Positions 7,992 through 17,996 are shown, counted from the stretch's first letter. The stretch: 64,000 nt of DNA from Arcobacter roscoffensis (GCF_024267655.1 NZ_CP100595.1:1798001-1862000); one strand, 5' to 3'. Notes: generated by a model not told the origin, from the letters alone. Made by a program: numbers and translations.

Positions 7992-9434
7992 TTAGTTACT
8001 TAAAGCATTTAATACTCTGTACTCATCTAAAGCAAAATCATCAGTCATACCTGAGATATAATCTATAAGCAATCTAGCCCTTAAATACCACTCTTCTAGC
8101 TTATATTTATTACTGTTTTTAGCACTATTTATTTCTTCTAAACTATTTTTATATGCAACAATATGTTTTGAAGATAAACGCTTTACTAAACGCTGTGAAA
8201 TAAAACATGAGATATTTTTATCTGAAATCAACTCAGAAAACTCTTCACTTGATAGTTTAAGTAAGGGTGTGTATATATCAAGTAGTGAGCTTAATATTTT
8301 GTGCCCTTTTAATTCTAAAGTTTGTTTATCTTTATTGCTGTAGATATATTTGATAGAAATCTCTTGTAAAATATTTATTGCTTTTGTATATTTACTGTTT
8401 TTATCAAATTCTAAAAGAGCATCATTAAATTCACCATTAAAAACCTTTTCATGATTTTGAACATAAATATCTGAGACATGCTCAACTAAGGCATGTGTTA
8501 ATTTCGCTCTTGTTAGTGTTAAGAATAGATTGAACTGATAAGGTTCATCTTCATTCTCTTTAGCTTTTTGATAAAAGCCTTCAACTAAATCATGTAAATA
8601 AGTCTCCCCTATTTTCTCACAATGCTCTTTTATAAGTCTATAAATATCTTCAAATTTTAATATTCCTTTATCAACTGCATCTTCCATATCTGCATTTAAA
8701 TAAGAAATATCATCAGCTGCTTCCATGATATAAGTTATTGGAAATCTACAGCCTTTTTTTATATCTAAAGTCTCACAAATCTCTTTTACTATATCTCTTT
8801 CAGAATAGTAATAACCTGGCTTTTTCATAAGGTAACTATACTTATGATCTTTTTGAGGTCTTTTTTCATATGCTGCTCTTGAATATTTTAAAATTGCTGC
8901 AATTTGTGTATATGATAAATTTAGTCTTTGAAGTTTAGTCACAACTCTTATAGCTTGGGCATTTCCATCAAAGTTGCAAATATCTTCTACTAGCATCTCT
9001 TTAAATTCTTCATCTTCTTTTTTAACATCAAGCAAATCATTAAGTAACTTTACACCTTTATTTCTCATCCAATCATTTATAGCAACTTCTGCAAAGTGAC
9101 CAAAAGGAGGATTTCCTATATCATGAAGTAAACTTGTCATTTCAGCTGTTGATACAAAAGCATCTCCCAATTTCTCTAAACCATGTTTTTTATCAAGTTT
9201 TTTGATAATAGTTTTTGCTATATACCTTGCTGTTTGGGAAACTTCAAGGGAGTGTGTAAGTCTACTTCTAACTGCTGCGTTTAACTCCAAAGGGAATACT
9301 TGTGTTTTTTTCTGTAATCTTCTTAAAGCAGGAGCTGAAAGAATTCTTCCTCTGTCACTCTCAAAAGAGTTGTTTATGTCTGAGATAGGATACATTTGTC
9401 TATGTATTGTAATTTTGTTATTATAATCAATCAT
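7992..9434 (-). CDS. dgt: Deoxyguanosinetriphosphate triphosphohydrolase-like HD protein
   Basis: This HD-superfamily hydrolase cleaves dGTP (or other dNTPs) to the nucleoside and triphosphate, and so influences dNTP pools. The 480-residue product has the family start with a DRGRILSAPALRRLQ motif. The metal-binding residues follow: RLTHSLEV (H), LLHDIGNPPFGHFAE (HD), and a later aspartate in the EAADDISYLNADMEDAVDKG stretch. Length is close to the E. coli-type enzyme. Its first codons overlap the end of the ion channel gene by 8 bases, so the two are coupled. dNTPases of this family can also act in phage defence, but nothing here requires that role. Confidence 0.9.
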   Translation of the reverse strand: MIDYNNKITIHRQMYPISDINNSFESDRGRILSAPALRRLQKKTQVFPLELNAAVRSRLTHSLEVSQTARYIAKTIIKKLDKKHGLEKLGDAFVSTAEMTSLLHDIGNPPFGHFAEVAINDWMRNKGVKLLNDLLDVKKEDEEFKEMLVEDICNFDGNAQAIRVVTKLQRLNLSYTQIAAILKYSRAAYEKRPQKDHKYSYLMKKPGYYYSERDIVKEICETLDIKKGCRFPITYIMEAADDISYLNADMEDAVDKGILKFEDIYRLIKEHCEKIGETYLHDLVEGFYQKAKENEDEPYQFNLFLTLTRAKLTHALVEHVSDIYVQNHEKVFNGEFNDALLEFDKNSKYTKAINILQEISIKYIYSNKDKQTLELKGHKILSSLLDIYTPLLKLSSEEFSELISDKNISCFISQRLVKRLSSKHIVAYKNSLEEINSAKNSNKYKLEEWYLRARLLIDYISGMTDDFALDEYRVLNALSN

Positions 9435-10191
9435 CTTTTTCTCTTTTCTTCTTATATTTTTTTAATTTCTTCTCATTTATTTTCTCAAGTAGTGCAGATG
9501 TAAAAATACTGCCAGGAATTGCATAAAAAGCAATTCCTAGAAAACTAACAATTGTGGTCAAAATTCTACCCATAACAGTAACTGGATACATATCCCCATA
9601 ACCAACAGTTGTAAAAGTAATAACAGCCCACCACATAGTAGTAATCATACTAGTAAAAACTTCAGGTTGTGCATCTTTTTCAAAATAATAAACCAAAGGA
9701 GTGATGGTTAAAAGTAGTACAAAAAGTACTATAGTAATAAAGAAAAACTCTTCTTTTTTCTCTTTTATAATTGAGCTTATTAAATTATCAAATTCTCCAA
9801 ACTTAGCTAATCTAAATAACTTAAAAATTCTTAGAATTCTCAAAGCCCTTAAAAAACCAAAATCAAGATTAAACATAGATAAATAAAAAGGTAAAATCGC
9901 GATTAAATCAATAATCATAAAAGGTCGTAAAATATACTTTACACGAGTTAGTTTCGGTTTATAAGTAATACTATAAACCCTAAGCATATACTCAATAGTA
10001 AATAAAAATACATTGATAAAATTTATAGTACTTAGTATCTTGAAATATTCAGATAAACTCTTTTCTGTTTGTAAAAACAAAACTGCAATACTTATAAATA
10101 TATTTAAAAATATAGCTACTTGTATAATAGTTCCATATTTATGTTTTCTTGGATTTTCAAAGATAATATATAGTTCTTGTTTTAAGTTCAT
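9427..10191 (-). CDS. Voltage-gated-type potassium channel, six membrane helices
   Basis: The 254-residue protein is a single-subunit cation channel of the Kv-like superfamily. It has six hydrophobic segments. The fourth carries regularly spaced arginines (LRALRILRIFKLFRLAKFG), the voltage-sensor pattern, and the pore has TVGYGD near residue 197, the K+ selectivity filter. A short basic C-terminal tail follows and no RCK/TrkA domain is present. It overlaps the start of dgt by 8 bases. Gating and physiological role are not shown by sequence. Confidence 0.9.
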   Translation of the reverse strand: MNLKQELYIIFENPRKHKYGTIIQVAIFLNIFISIAVLFLQTEKSLSEYFKILSTINFINVFLFTIEYMLRVYSITYKPKLTRVKYILRPFMIIDLIAILPFYLSMFNLDFGFLRALRILRIFKLFRLAKFGEFDNLISSIIKEKKEEFFFITIVLFVLLLTITPLVYYFEKDAQPEVFTSMITTMWWAVITFTTVGYGDMYPVTVMGRILTTIVSFLGIAFYAIPGSIFTSALLEKINEKKLKKYKKKREKDD

Positions 10192-10309
10192 AAGTTCTTT
10201 ATTTTATTGGATTTTTAGTAATAATTTATCTTATCAGCTTCCAACTTACACTTTGGTTTATTATTTTTTAAAAAAACTAATATATAATTGGATTTTTAAA
10301 GGATATAAG

Positions 10310-10477
10310 ATGTTTGAAAAAATCAAAGAGTTTTTTAAAGAAGAAGAAAAGTTTCCTTGTATAGTTTGGGATGGTAAGATGATGAAATACCTTGATTTAA
10401 CTCAAAAACAAATAGATGAAATAAATAACGACCCTAAATATGAAGAATGGACCGCTACTAAAAAGGATGAGTGCTAA
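10310..10477 (+). CDS. Small conserved-looking hypothetical protein (55 aa)
   Basis: The ATG at 10310 follows AAAGG at good spacing and opens a 55-residue acidic/basic protein beginning MFEKIKEFFKEEEKF. Longer in-frame extensions upstream run back through the promoter region and antisense to the channel gene, so they were rejected. No membrane segment or known motif is seen. Its stop overlaps the first codon of the aat frame, suggesting coupled translation, but no role can be inferred beyond that pairing. Confidence 0.6.
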   Translation: MFEKIKEFFKEEEKFPCIVWDGKMMKYLDLTQKQIDEINNDPKYEEWTATKKDEC

Positions 10478-11154
10478 AATATATGGAATTATTAGATAAA
10501 GAATATGGAATATACTTATTAGACTTAGATAATTATGAGTTTCCAACACTTAGTATGATGAAAGATGATTTAGTTGCAGTTGGAGGAGATTTTCATCCAC
10601 AAAGACTTATAAATGCCTATTCAAATGGACTTTTCCCTTGGTTTATAGATGAATATAATCACATACATTGGTACAGTCCAAATAAAAGAATGATACTTTA
10701 TCCAAATGAAATGAAAGTATCAAAAAGCCTTAAAAAATCCATAAAAAACAAAGGCTTCGTAGTAAAAACAAATGAAAACTTTGAAGAAGTTATGAAAAAC
10801 TGTGCAAAAATAAAAAGAAAACATGAAGATGACACTTGGATAAATGATGACTTTATTCAAGCTTATACCAACTTATATAAATTAGGATATGCCTACTCTA
10901 TTGAGACTTATTTAGATGATGAGTTAGTTGGTGGATTATATGGGGTTTTAATAGATGATGTATTTTGTGGGGAAAGTATGTTTTCAAAAGTAAGTGATGC
11001 TTCAAAGGTAGCCTTTTATCACTTATGTAAACAAGCCCAAGAAAATGACATAAGACTAATTGACTGCCAAGTACATAATGAGCACTTAGCAAGTCTTGGA
11101 GCTTATGAAATACCAAGAGAAGAGTATTTTAAGATTTTATATAAAAAGAATTAA
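10471..11154 (+). CDS. aat: Leucyl/phenylalanyl-tRNA-protein transferase
   Basis: Aat adds Leu or Phe to N-terminal Arg or Lys of proteins, marking them for ClpAP (N-degron pathway) in the cytoplasm. Family motifs are clear: LVAVGGDFHPQRLINAYSNG, FPWF, WYSPNKRMIL, WINDDFIQAY and GGLYGVLIDDVFCGESMFS. Length (about 223-227) fits. Two starts are possible: GTG at 10471, three bases after AAGGA, or ATG at 10483, fifteen bases after it. GTG is given here because the ribosome site is nearer, but ATG 10483 is not excluded. The gene is convergent with the Wadjet operon, six bases apart. ClpS/ClpA are not in the window. Confidence 0.9.
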   Translation: MLKYMELLDKEYGIYLLDLDNYEFPTLSMMKDDLVAVGGDFHPQRLINAYSNGLFPWFIDEYNHIHWYSPNKRMILYPNEMKVSKSLKKSIKNKGFVVKTNENFEEVMKNCAKIKRKHEDDTWINDDFIQAYTNLYKLGYAYSIETYLDDELVGGLYGVLIDDVFCGESMFSKVSDASKVAFYHLCKQAQENDIRLIDCQVHNEHLASLGAYEIPREEYFKILYKKN

Positions 11155-11160
11155 ACCTTT

Positions 11161-12306
11161 TTATATATTATCTACATTTATAAACTCTTGATCTAAAAAG
11201 AGTTTTTTTTCTTTTAAAAATGGAATCAAAAACTCATTACAATAATTACAGGATGTACTTAAAGTCAACTTTTGATTTTGCTTTTTTGCATCTTCAAGAA
11301 AGTGTGCATTTCCTTTTAGAACTTCTTTTATCATCAAATCATATGCAGGAACAAAAGCTTTTAAAAAGACGAAATTTCTTTGAAGTTTTTCAAGTATTGA
11401 AATACCCTCAAAATCTAAATCACCCCAAAAATAAAGTTCTTTATCGTTTTGATTACTATAAAACCAAGAGATAAAAGTCTCTTTTGTTTTTTGATTTAGT
11501 TTACACTCATTATTAAAAAAGAGTTTTGAGCCATCTTTTACTCTTAGTCTTTTAGCAGTTGCTTTATATCCATGGGCATTTATCAAAATATACTCATCAA
11601 AGATTTTATTTTTGCTTTCTATACAAGTAGTAAAAGTCTCTAAGTTTTCTATAAAAAGTATTTTTGAAGCACTAGCACTTTTTCCAAAAACATGAAGAAG
11701 TACTGGTTTTTCTCTTAAATCAAAATATTCACAAAAGTCTGTTTTATTATCAAATAATTTTGACATACCCCAAAAACATTTGGCTGATTCATGTCTTATA
11801 AGTTTTGATTTATTACTAGTTTCTACCCAAACTTTTAGTTTTTCTAAAACTTCTTTATTTGTTTTTCCTTCTATAAAAAATGGTGATTTCTCTAAAACCT
11901 CAAATAATCTACTATTTTCTTCAAAATAGTTTTTTAACTCTTCACTCCATGATTGTTTTTGAGATTTTAGTTTTGGTCTTTTGTAAACTTCTCTTAGTAA
12001 ATCCTCTTTTTCATTGTTGAAAATAAGCTTGGCATTTCTTTTTTCAACTAAAGGTGTAAATTCATCTTTTTTAGTAGCATTTTTTAGTTCAAAAATATCA
12101 TTATCTAATAAAACTTTTATATCAAACTCTAAATCAATATCTTCATTAAATTCACTTGGAAAATATAAGGCTAAGAAGTTTTTATCATTTAGAGCAAAAG
12201 AGATTTTATTTGCTCTTTTTGCTTGTTTATCAAACTTATCTAAGACTTCATTTAGTATTTTTGATAAATGAGGATTTTCAAAAGCTTTTTGAAGATTATT
12301 GTTCAT
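11161..12306 (-). CDS. jetD: Wadjet nuclease subunit JetD (DUF3322/DUF2220, Toprim-type)
   Basis: JetD (MksG/EptD) is the topoisomerase VI-A-like nuclease of the Wadjet complex; the family cuts small circular DNA after loop extrusion by the SMC subunit. The 381-residue product has an N-terminal region of the DUF3322 type and a C-terminal Toprim-like domain. That domain shows a conserved glutamate in LFIENLETF (about residues 217-225) and the acidic GDLDFEG (295-301), the metal-binding pair. It is the last gene of jetABCD, and overlaps jetC by 11 bases. Length and gene order match type I Wadjet systems. Confidence 0.9.
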   Translation of the reverse strand: MNNNLQKAFENPHLSKILNEVLDKFDKQAKRANKISFALNDKNFLALYFPSEFNEDIDLEFDIKVLLDNDIFELKNATKKDEFTPLVEKRNAKLIFNNEKEDLLREVYKRPKLKSQKQSWSEELKNYFEENSRLFEVLEKSPFFIEGKTNKEVLEKLKVWVETSNKSKLIRHESAKCFWGMSKLFDNKTDFCEYFDLREKPVLLHVFGKSASASKILFIENLETFTTCIESKNKIFDEYILINAHGYKATAKRLRVKDGSKLFFNNECKLNQKTKETFISWFYSNQNDKELYFWGDLDFEGISILEKLQRNFVFLKAFVPAYDLMIKEVLKGNAHFLEDAKKQNQKLTLSTSCNYCNEFLIPFLKEKKLFLDQEFINVDNI

Positions 12307-15300
12307 ATACTTTTTCTGCTTTTTGTTTTGCTATTTCAAATAAGTCTTTTTCTTCTTTCTCAAATAGTTTTTTCACCATTGAATTATTTCTTATTTTAAA
12401 CTCTGCATATGTTGTATAATCAAGTTCACTTAAAGGGTTTGACTTTCCTGGATGATGAACAAAGTGATAGTTAGTAGACTCAATTTCATAAAAAGTTCCT
12501 ACATTTTTTGTAGGCATGGCACATATTACTTGAAAACCTAAACTCTCATTTAAATAGCTTAAAATCTCTTTTGATCTTTTTTCATTTGACTTTAAAAAAC
12601 TCTCATCAATAATAATTGATTCTAAAGAACTAATAGCAGCTTCAAGAGGTTTTAGGGCTGATTGTAGGTTTATTGATCTTATTATATAGTATGAAGTTTC
12701 ACCCTGACCACCTGAGTTTTTACCATTTCGACTTAAAGAGATACTATTTCCATCTATTTCTTGATAAATATCATAGTTGTTATAGTTTCTATAATCAGAT
12801 ATTCTAATAAGCTCATTTATATGCTTTTCATTATCCATAAACTTATCTAAAAGGGCTTTTGAGATATGTTCAAAACCTTGCTTATCTAAAGCCTCAAAAA
12901 GTGAGTTTTCATCTAAATTTGTTTTTGTTTCATGAATTGCTTTAAAGTACTCTTCATACTGTTTTAACTCTTCATCAGCAGGAAATCTTCTAATTTTATA
13001 TGTTTCATTTCCAAACTTATGCTTTCTTAGGGTTTCATTTAACCTATCAATAGCACCCTCACCTTGTCTAATATTTGTATAAATGGCATTACAAAAGTCA
13101 TTTAAGAAAATATTTTTAAACTGCTTATCTGCACTTTCAATATCTTTTTTATATTTAAAAGTTAAAGAGTTGTTTTTAACATCGATTTTTTCAAGTAAAT
13201 CTTTTCTAAAGGTAAGCAATTCATTAAAGTGCTCTTCACATAAAACAAGCTCTTCAAAAGTCAAAGGCTTAGGTAAAGCTACTTTCCCAAGTAGATTTTG
13301 ACTTGTAAAATAGCTATCAAAATTATGATGTAGGTTTTTTAGGCTCTCAAAAATATTTTCCGATAAACTATAATCCTTTTTTATATCAATTCTATCTAAG
13401 ATATTTTTTTCATAGTTTTCAAAACCTATATTAGTTTCAACTACTAATTTATTGTAAATTATTTGGAACATATATCTTGAGGCTTCTAGTTTTTTGATTT
13501 TATCTTCTAAATCTTTTTGGTTTGTTTGTTCTACTCTTGTTTTTTCATTTAAAGACCTAGTATCTGCTCCTACTTCTTGATTTAAAGCAGTTGTTTCGTA
13601 TTTTATGCTCTCTTTTCTTTTATTACATTCTTGGATTTGTTTTATGATTTGATCATAATCAGAAGTATCTATTAAAGCTTTTAACTCTTTTGTTTCATGA
13701 TAAATTTTATGATTGTAAGAAATATTTGAAATATCTTCAATATTTACAAGTTTATTTTCGCTTTTTAATGTGGATAAAACTCTTTTTACTTTATTTAAAA
13801 TATCAATATTACTTGTGATGGAATCTGAGTCTTTTTCTAAAAGTTCTAATTCATCTTTCATTTTCATAAGAGTTCTTCTTTGAGCTTCTTGCCCAAAAAT
13901 AAATCTTTGGTCTTTTAACTTACAAGTAAAAAGCAAGTTAGAACTAGCTGCTTTACAATCTTTTGTAATTCCTCTTTTTATCATAGGTAAAACAGATGAG
14001 TCATTTACTTGTAAAACTTCTGAATATGTACAAATCAAGTAAGCCAAAGCCTTTTCATCTGAAACTTCAAGTAGATTAATTATAGAGTCTTCATGTACAG
14101 CTTTTCCTCTAAAAGACAGCTCTTCTAAAACTTTCTTACCTTGAATAATCTTTAGCTTTAAATCATGTTGTTTTACTACTTCAATAGCTTGACTTTCATA
14201 TTGGCTTGATACAATTACTGCAAATCTATTATTTGATATATATCCTTCAATAGCCTCTCTCCAAGATTCATCTTTTAGTTCAATAAATTCATAAAGTAAA
14301 TGAACATTTGCTTTTGGGAGTAGTTTTCTTAGATTTTCAACTGAATTTTGAATATGCTGTGGGCAGTAGTATTGAGTCTCTTCAAGAGTTTTTATTTCAC
14401 TTTTTAAAGTAGCTACTTTTTCATCTAAGTCATTGTTTTTTACGATAAGCTTTTTATACTCATCTTCTAAGTTTTCTTTTTGCTCATTAAACTCAAAAGA
14501 ATCAACTAAACTACTATAACTATCTTCTAATTTTTCAAGCATAAGTCTAAAGTTTGTTATTTGATAGTCTATATCAGATGTATCAATATTACTATTTATA
14601 AAATATGTATTAAAAGAGTTATTTACAAACTCTTCTAAAAGTACTTTAAACTCAGATAATAAAATACAAAGCTCTTCAAACTGTTCTGGGTTTTTAAAAA
14701 CCATATTTACATCATTTGAGATACTCTCAATTTTTCCAACAAGTCTCATACTATTTGAAAAAGCTGTATTGAAATTTTTTCGTGATTCATCTAGTTTAAA
14801 CTCTATAGATTCAAGTTCTTTTACCTTATCGTTACTTTGTTTTGAGATATTTAAATCTATAAGTTTTTCATCTAAACTTTTTTGTTCTTCATCTAGTTTA
14901 TTTAAGGCTCTTTGGGATTTTTTTATTTGCTTTTCAAGTTTTTCATACTTTTTTTCATCTTGTATTATTTTATTTTTCTGTTTTAAAACATCATAATGAC
15001 AAAAGGTAAAATGCTCTTCTCCTAGAACTTGCCATTTTTTAATCAAAGCATAAAGTTTTGAGTCTAACTTATTTAAAATTTCAATTGAATCTTCGATTTC
15101 TCTTGCGTCTTTTTTTAACTTATCCAAAGATCGAATAGTATTTGATAAAGAGTTTACTTCTTCTTTCATGTTTTTTGAAGCTAAAAACTCATTTCTTACA
15201 AAGCTGTTGATATTTTCAACTGGTCTTGCATGAATAAAATTAGCAAATGCCTTAGCGGCTTTTGTAGATCGTGATGATATAGTTTTTAATCTTCCCCATA

Positions 15301-15880
15301 AAGTACCATATAAAGAGTTTAAGTAGTCAAGCTTGTCTGTACAATGAATAACATTATCTTTGTCATATTTATTACAAAGGCTTTTATATAATTCTGCATG
15401 ATTTAATAACTGCCCTTTTTCATTTGAAAAGTCTTCTTTAACAAGCTGGGTATTTCTAATAATATAAAACTTCAAACTATCAAGTTTTGGTTTTTTCTCA
15501 CCCTTTGACTCTTCAAAATCTACACTTCCAGTAATCAAAGCAGAAAAACAAGCCTCTTCTTCTTTAGGTGAGTTTTGAAAAGTCAATGCAATAGTACTTC
15601 TACATCCAGTTGGTCTTGAGAATTTAAATCTATCTTCACCTGCAAAATAACCTTGAAGTGTTCTATACTCTTTATTTCTTTTTTTGTTTTGAGCTTCATC
15701 TTGCCCTGCATTGTATTTTACAATTCCATTTTTTGAAGCTGTCATCAAAGTTTGAATTGCATCAAGCATAGTACTTTTACCAACACCTGTTTCACCTGTT
15801 AAAAAAACTAAATCAGATAAATCATACTCTCTATTTGGAATATTTGACCAGTTCGCAAGGATTAATTTACTCATTTTCAT
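12296..15880 (-). CDS. jetC: Wadjet SMC-like ATPase JetC (MksB/MukB-like)
   Basis: JetC is the SMC-type motor that extrudes DNA loops and so distinguishes small circular plasmids. The 1194-residue protein has Walker A LTGETGVGKST at about residues 28-37. Long charged heptad-rich arms fill the middle, around a hinge-like globular segment near 500-640. An ABC signature (SGGQGE, about 1055-1060) and a Walker B segment (SIIIDES, about 1088-1094) close the head. Length is that of MukB/MksB-type condensins, not of SbcC. It overlaps jetB by 14 bases and jetD by 11, so subunits are made together. Confidence 0.93.
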   Translation of the reverse strand: MKMSKLILANWSNIPNREYDLSDLVFLTGETGVGKSTMLDAIQTLMTASKNGIVKYNAGQDEAQNKKRNKEYRTLQGYFAGEDRFKFSRPTGCRSTIALTFQNSPKEEEACFSALITGSVDFEESKGEKKPKLDSLKFYIIRNTQLVKEDFSNEKGQLLNHAELYKSLCNKYDKDNVIHCTDKLDYLNSLYGTLWGRLKTISSRSTKAAKAFANFIHARPVENINSFVRNEFLASKNMKEEVNSLSNTIRSLDKLKKDAREIEDSIEILNKLDSKLYALIKKWQVLGEEHFTFCHYDVLKQKNKIIQDEKKYEKLEKQIKKSQRALNKLDEEQKSLDEKLIDLNISKQSNDKVKELESIEFKLDESRKNFNTAFSNSMRLVGKIESISNDVNMVFKNPEQFEELCILLSEFKVLLEEFVNNSFNTYFINSNIDTSDIDYQITNFRLMLEKLEDSYSSLVDSFEFNEQKENLEDEYKKLIVKNNDLDEKVATLKSEIKTLEETQYYCPQHIQNSVENLRKLLPKANVHLLYEFIELKDESWREAIEGYISNNRFAVIVSSQYESQAIEVVKQHDLKLKIIQGKKVLEELSFRGKAVHEDSIINLLEVSDEKALAYLICTYSEVLQVNDSSVLPMIKRGITKDCKAASSNLLFTCKLKDQRFIFGQEAQRRTLMKMKDELELLEKDSDSITSNIDILNKVKRVLSTLKSENKLVNIEDISNISYNHKIYHETKELKALIDTSDYDQIIKQIQECNKRKESIKYETTALNQEVGADTRSLNEKTRVEQTNQKDLEDKIKKLEASRYMFQIIYNKLVVETNIGFENYEKNILDRIDIKKDYSLSENIFESLKNLHHNFDSYFTSQNLLGKVALPKPLTFEELVLCEEHFNELLTFRKDLLEKIDVKNNSLTFKYKKDIESADKQFKNIFLNDFCNAIYTNIRQGEGAIDRLNETLRKHKFGNETYKIRRFPADEELKQYEEYFKAIHETKTNLDENSLFEALDKQGFEHISKALLDKFMDNEKHINELIRISDYRNYNNYDIYQEIDGNSISLSRNGKNSGGQGETSYYIIRSINLQSALKPLEAAISSLESIIIDESFLKSNEKRSKEILSYLNESLGFQVICAMPTKNVGTFYEIESTNYHFVHHPGKSNPLSELDYTTYAEFKIRNNSMVKKLFEKEEKDLFEIAKQKAEKVYEQ

Positions 15881-16541
15881 TTGAAATATCCTTGTGTTCA
15901 GTTGTATTTACTTCATCTTTTTCTAAAAATGGCTTTAGCATATCAGGTAAAATTACTTGTTTAATATATGGTCTTATGATTAATGGAGCATCTTCACTTT
16001 CAAAAACACCTTTAGCATAATTTAAAACCTTTAGTCTTCTTAAAGTTCGTAAAGCCTCATCCCTTACAGACTTATTTTCATTTGCACTATATGAAAGATA
16101 TGAAGCTAGTGCTGTGTTAAACTCTTCAAGTTCCACTTCAACACTTGCATCATCTTCTATTTGACCTTCATTGAACTTTTGATTATATAAAATTGCTAAG
16201 GCTATTAAATAAGCACTCTCTTCACTACTTAAAGACATTGACATATTAGATTTTATATCATCATCCAAATAAGACTGGGGAAAATCAGAACCAGGAGCAT
16301 AAAGTCGTATTGATAATAAATCTTCATCATGTACTACATTTATATTTATAAGATTCAAATAGTCTTTGATAATACTTTCAAGTCTTAAAAAATTATCATA
16401 ATACTTTTCTTCTTTTTGAGAGTCTTCCCTACAGATTACGCCATTTTCTAAAAGATATGATGTAATATCTTGAAAATCTTCCAAATCAAGCCCTGCCTCA
16501 TTTACAAGCTCTACAAATTCATTATAAATACTACTTGCCAC
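15867..16541 (-). CDS. jetB: Wadjet kleisin-associated subunit JetB (DUF4194)
   Basis: JetB (MksE-like) is a small winged-helix subunit that binds the kleisin JetA. The 224-residue product is acidic, mostly helical, and lies between the JetA kleisin and the SMC ATPase with 11- and 14-base overlaps, exactly the expected position. The stretch LRTLRRLKVLNYAKG near residues 160-175 looks like the winged-helix recognition part. The last 15 residues are polar and probably disordered. Assignment relies on position, length and general composition more than on a catalytic motif; there is none to expect. Confidence 0.85.
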   Translation of the reverse strand: MASSIYNEFVELVNEAGLDLEDFQDITSYLLENGVICREDSQKEEKYYDNFLRLESIIKDYLNLININVVHDEDLLSIRLYAPGSDFPQSYLDDDIKSNMSMSLSSEESAYLIALAILYNQKFNEGQIEDDASVEVELEEFNTALASYLSYSANENKSVRDEALRTLRRLKVLNYAKGVFESEDAPLIIRPYIKQVILPDMLKPFLEKDEVNTTEHKDISNENE

Positions 16542-17934
16542 TATTTTCCTTTTTTGTGATTATATATTCATCTGTCTCAAAATATATATTTTTACTTCTA
16601 TTTTTTGTATATCTTACTTCAAACTTCTCATTATCATGTTTGATTATGTCACTTGCATATAAAGAGATAAGCAAGTCTTTTACACTATTTATTTCAAAGG
16701 CATTATTTGATATTTTTGTTTTATCTGCTTCTTCAAAATGTTTATTTAAAAACTCATCTATCTCTTTTTGAGAAAATGAAAAAGCCAAATGCTTTTGTTG
16801 TTCAAAGGTACTTTTTACATAAGCTTCTTTTGGCATTGTAAGTTCAGGTGAAAGAAAACTCACTATTTCATTTTTTTTAGCTTTTCTTCTAATTTTCACA
16901 TTTGATAGATTTAAGATTTTTAGATTTGGGAATTTTACTGCTTTTCCTATATCTTCTAAAAGTTTCTCTTTTTCTTCTTTATTTTTAGTTTTTATAATCT
17001 TAGCAACTTCACTTATTTCTTTATTTTTATTAAAAAATAAAGAGTTTGTTTGCCTAAAGATCACTGTTCCTCTTTGAACATAAGAAGAGACTTCCCTTTT
17101 TAATAAAGGCAATTTAGTATCGCAGGCATTTTTAAGCCTGAAATCAATAGCATCTAAGATATTTTTTAAAGCATTTGGATTGTTTTTATACATAGGAAAA
17201 TGAGCCAATAGTTTTTTTTGTCTCTTATCTAAACCTTCAATACTTAAATCTCTTACAATATCTTCAATATCTAAGATATATCTATTTGCTGAATCCTTAC
17301 CAAACTTAACAGCAATATCAGAAGCAAATTTATCTTTTACAAAATCTATAAACTTTCCACCTGCTACTTTTACATCTTCCATAGCAAGTTTCATAAGAAG
17401 GTTTTTCTCTTCTCTAACATCATTTATGTTATCTGTTAAATCTGAAACAATATATTTTGAGAAATTTATAGCATCTATTAAATCAGCGGGATCATCTGAC
17501 TTTTTATAAGACTCTAAAGAAGCCTTTGTAGCTCTTACATTTCTTTGTCTTGTTGAAATATTCTCTTCATCACTTGCAGCATATAAAGTTTGTGCAAATT
17601 TTTTACCATTTTTAGTGAAGTTAAAAGTTTTGATTAATAAGGCTCTATCCATAATAAAATCAATCCAACCACAATCTTTTAGTCTTCTTAAAATATAAGA
17701 GGCTTTATCTTTTTCATTATCAAAGTTTGTATCACTATTATCATTTTGCCATGGGTTTTCTTGAAGAACTGAGTATATAATATCTCTTGCTTTTTTTCGA
17801 CCTATTACTTCATCTACAATAAAATCATTCCCATATAAAGAAGAGTAAAGCCTTATTATTGAAGACTCAACTATATGAGCGTTTGCACCTGTTAGAACAT
17901 TAAAAAAATCTGGATTATTTTGGGTTGTAAGCAT
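16531..17934 (-). CDS. jetA: Wadjet kleisin subunit JetA (MksF-like)
   Basis: JetA is the kleisin that closes the SMC ring in type I Wadjet. The 467-residue, mostly helical protein starts with a segment typical of the family (FFNVLTGANAHIVESSIIRLY). It contains a basic N-terminal helical bundle, a middle region and a C-terminal winged-helix-like part (SVKDLLISLYASD). It is the first gene of the operon. An A/T-rich 63-base gap separates it from the terminator of the HD-GYP gene, so the operon promoter should lie there. No sign of truncation. Confidence 0.87.
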   Translation of the reverse strand: MLTTQNNPDFFNVLTGANAHIVESSIIRLYSSLYGNDFIVDEVIGRKKARDIIYSVLQENPWQNDNSDTNFDNEKDKASYILRRLKDCGWIDFIMDRALLIKTFNFTKNGKKFAQTLYAASDEENISTRQRNVRATKASLESYKKSDDPADLIDAINFSKYIVSDLTDNINDVREEKNLLMKLAMEDVKVAGGKFIDFVKDKFASDIAVKFGKDSANRYILDIEDIVRDLSIEGLDKRQKKLLAHFPMYKNNPNALKNILDAIDFRLKNACDTKLPLLKREVSSYVQRGTVIFRQTNSLFFNKNKEISEVAKIIKTKNKEEKEKLLEDIGKAVKFPNLKILNLSNVKIRRKAKKNEIVSFLSPELTMPKEAYVKSTFEQQKHLAFSFSQKEIDEFLNKHFEEADKTKISNNAFEINSVKDLLISLYASDIIKHDNEKFEVRYTKNRSKNIYFETDEYIITKKENSGK

Positions 17935-17996
17935 AAAAACCTTTATACAATTTATATATTATTATATAGTAATTATATTGAATAAAAGTTAAAGAT

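Noticed and set aside
7862-8068. Plus-strand open frame of 68 codons
   Set aside because: It overlaps the dgt 3' end antisense, has no ribosome site, and its start region contains the promoter read on the other strand.
10013-10309. N-terminal extension of the small protein at 10310-10477 to a 154-residue protein
   Set aside because: The extension runs antisense through the end of the channel gene and across the promoter, has no ribosome site, and the ATG at 10310 is preceded by AAAGG.
12296-15880. Second SbcC or RecN
   Set aside because: The length, the operon with kleisin-type partners and the DUF2220 nuclease indicate the Wadjet SMC; no CxxC zinc hook is present, unlike sbcC at 19545.
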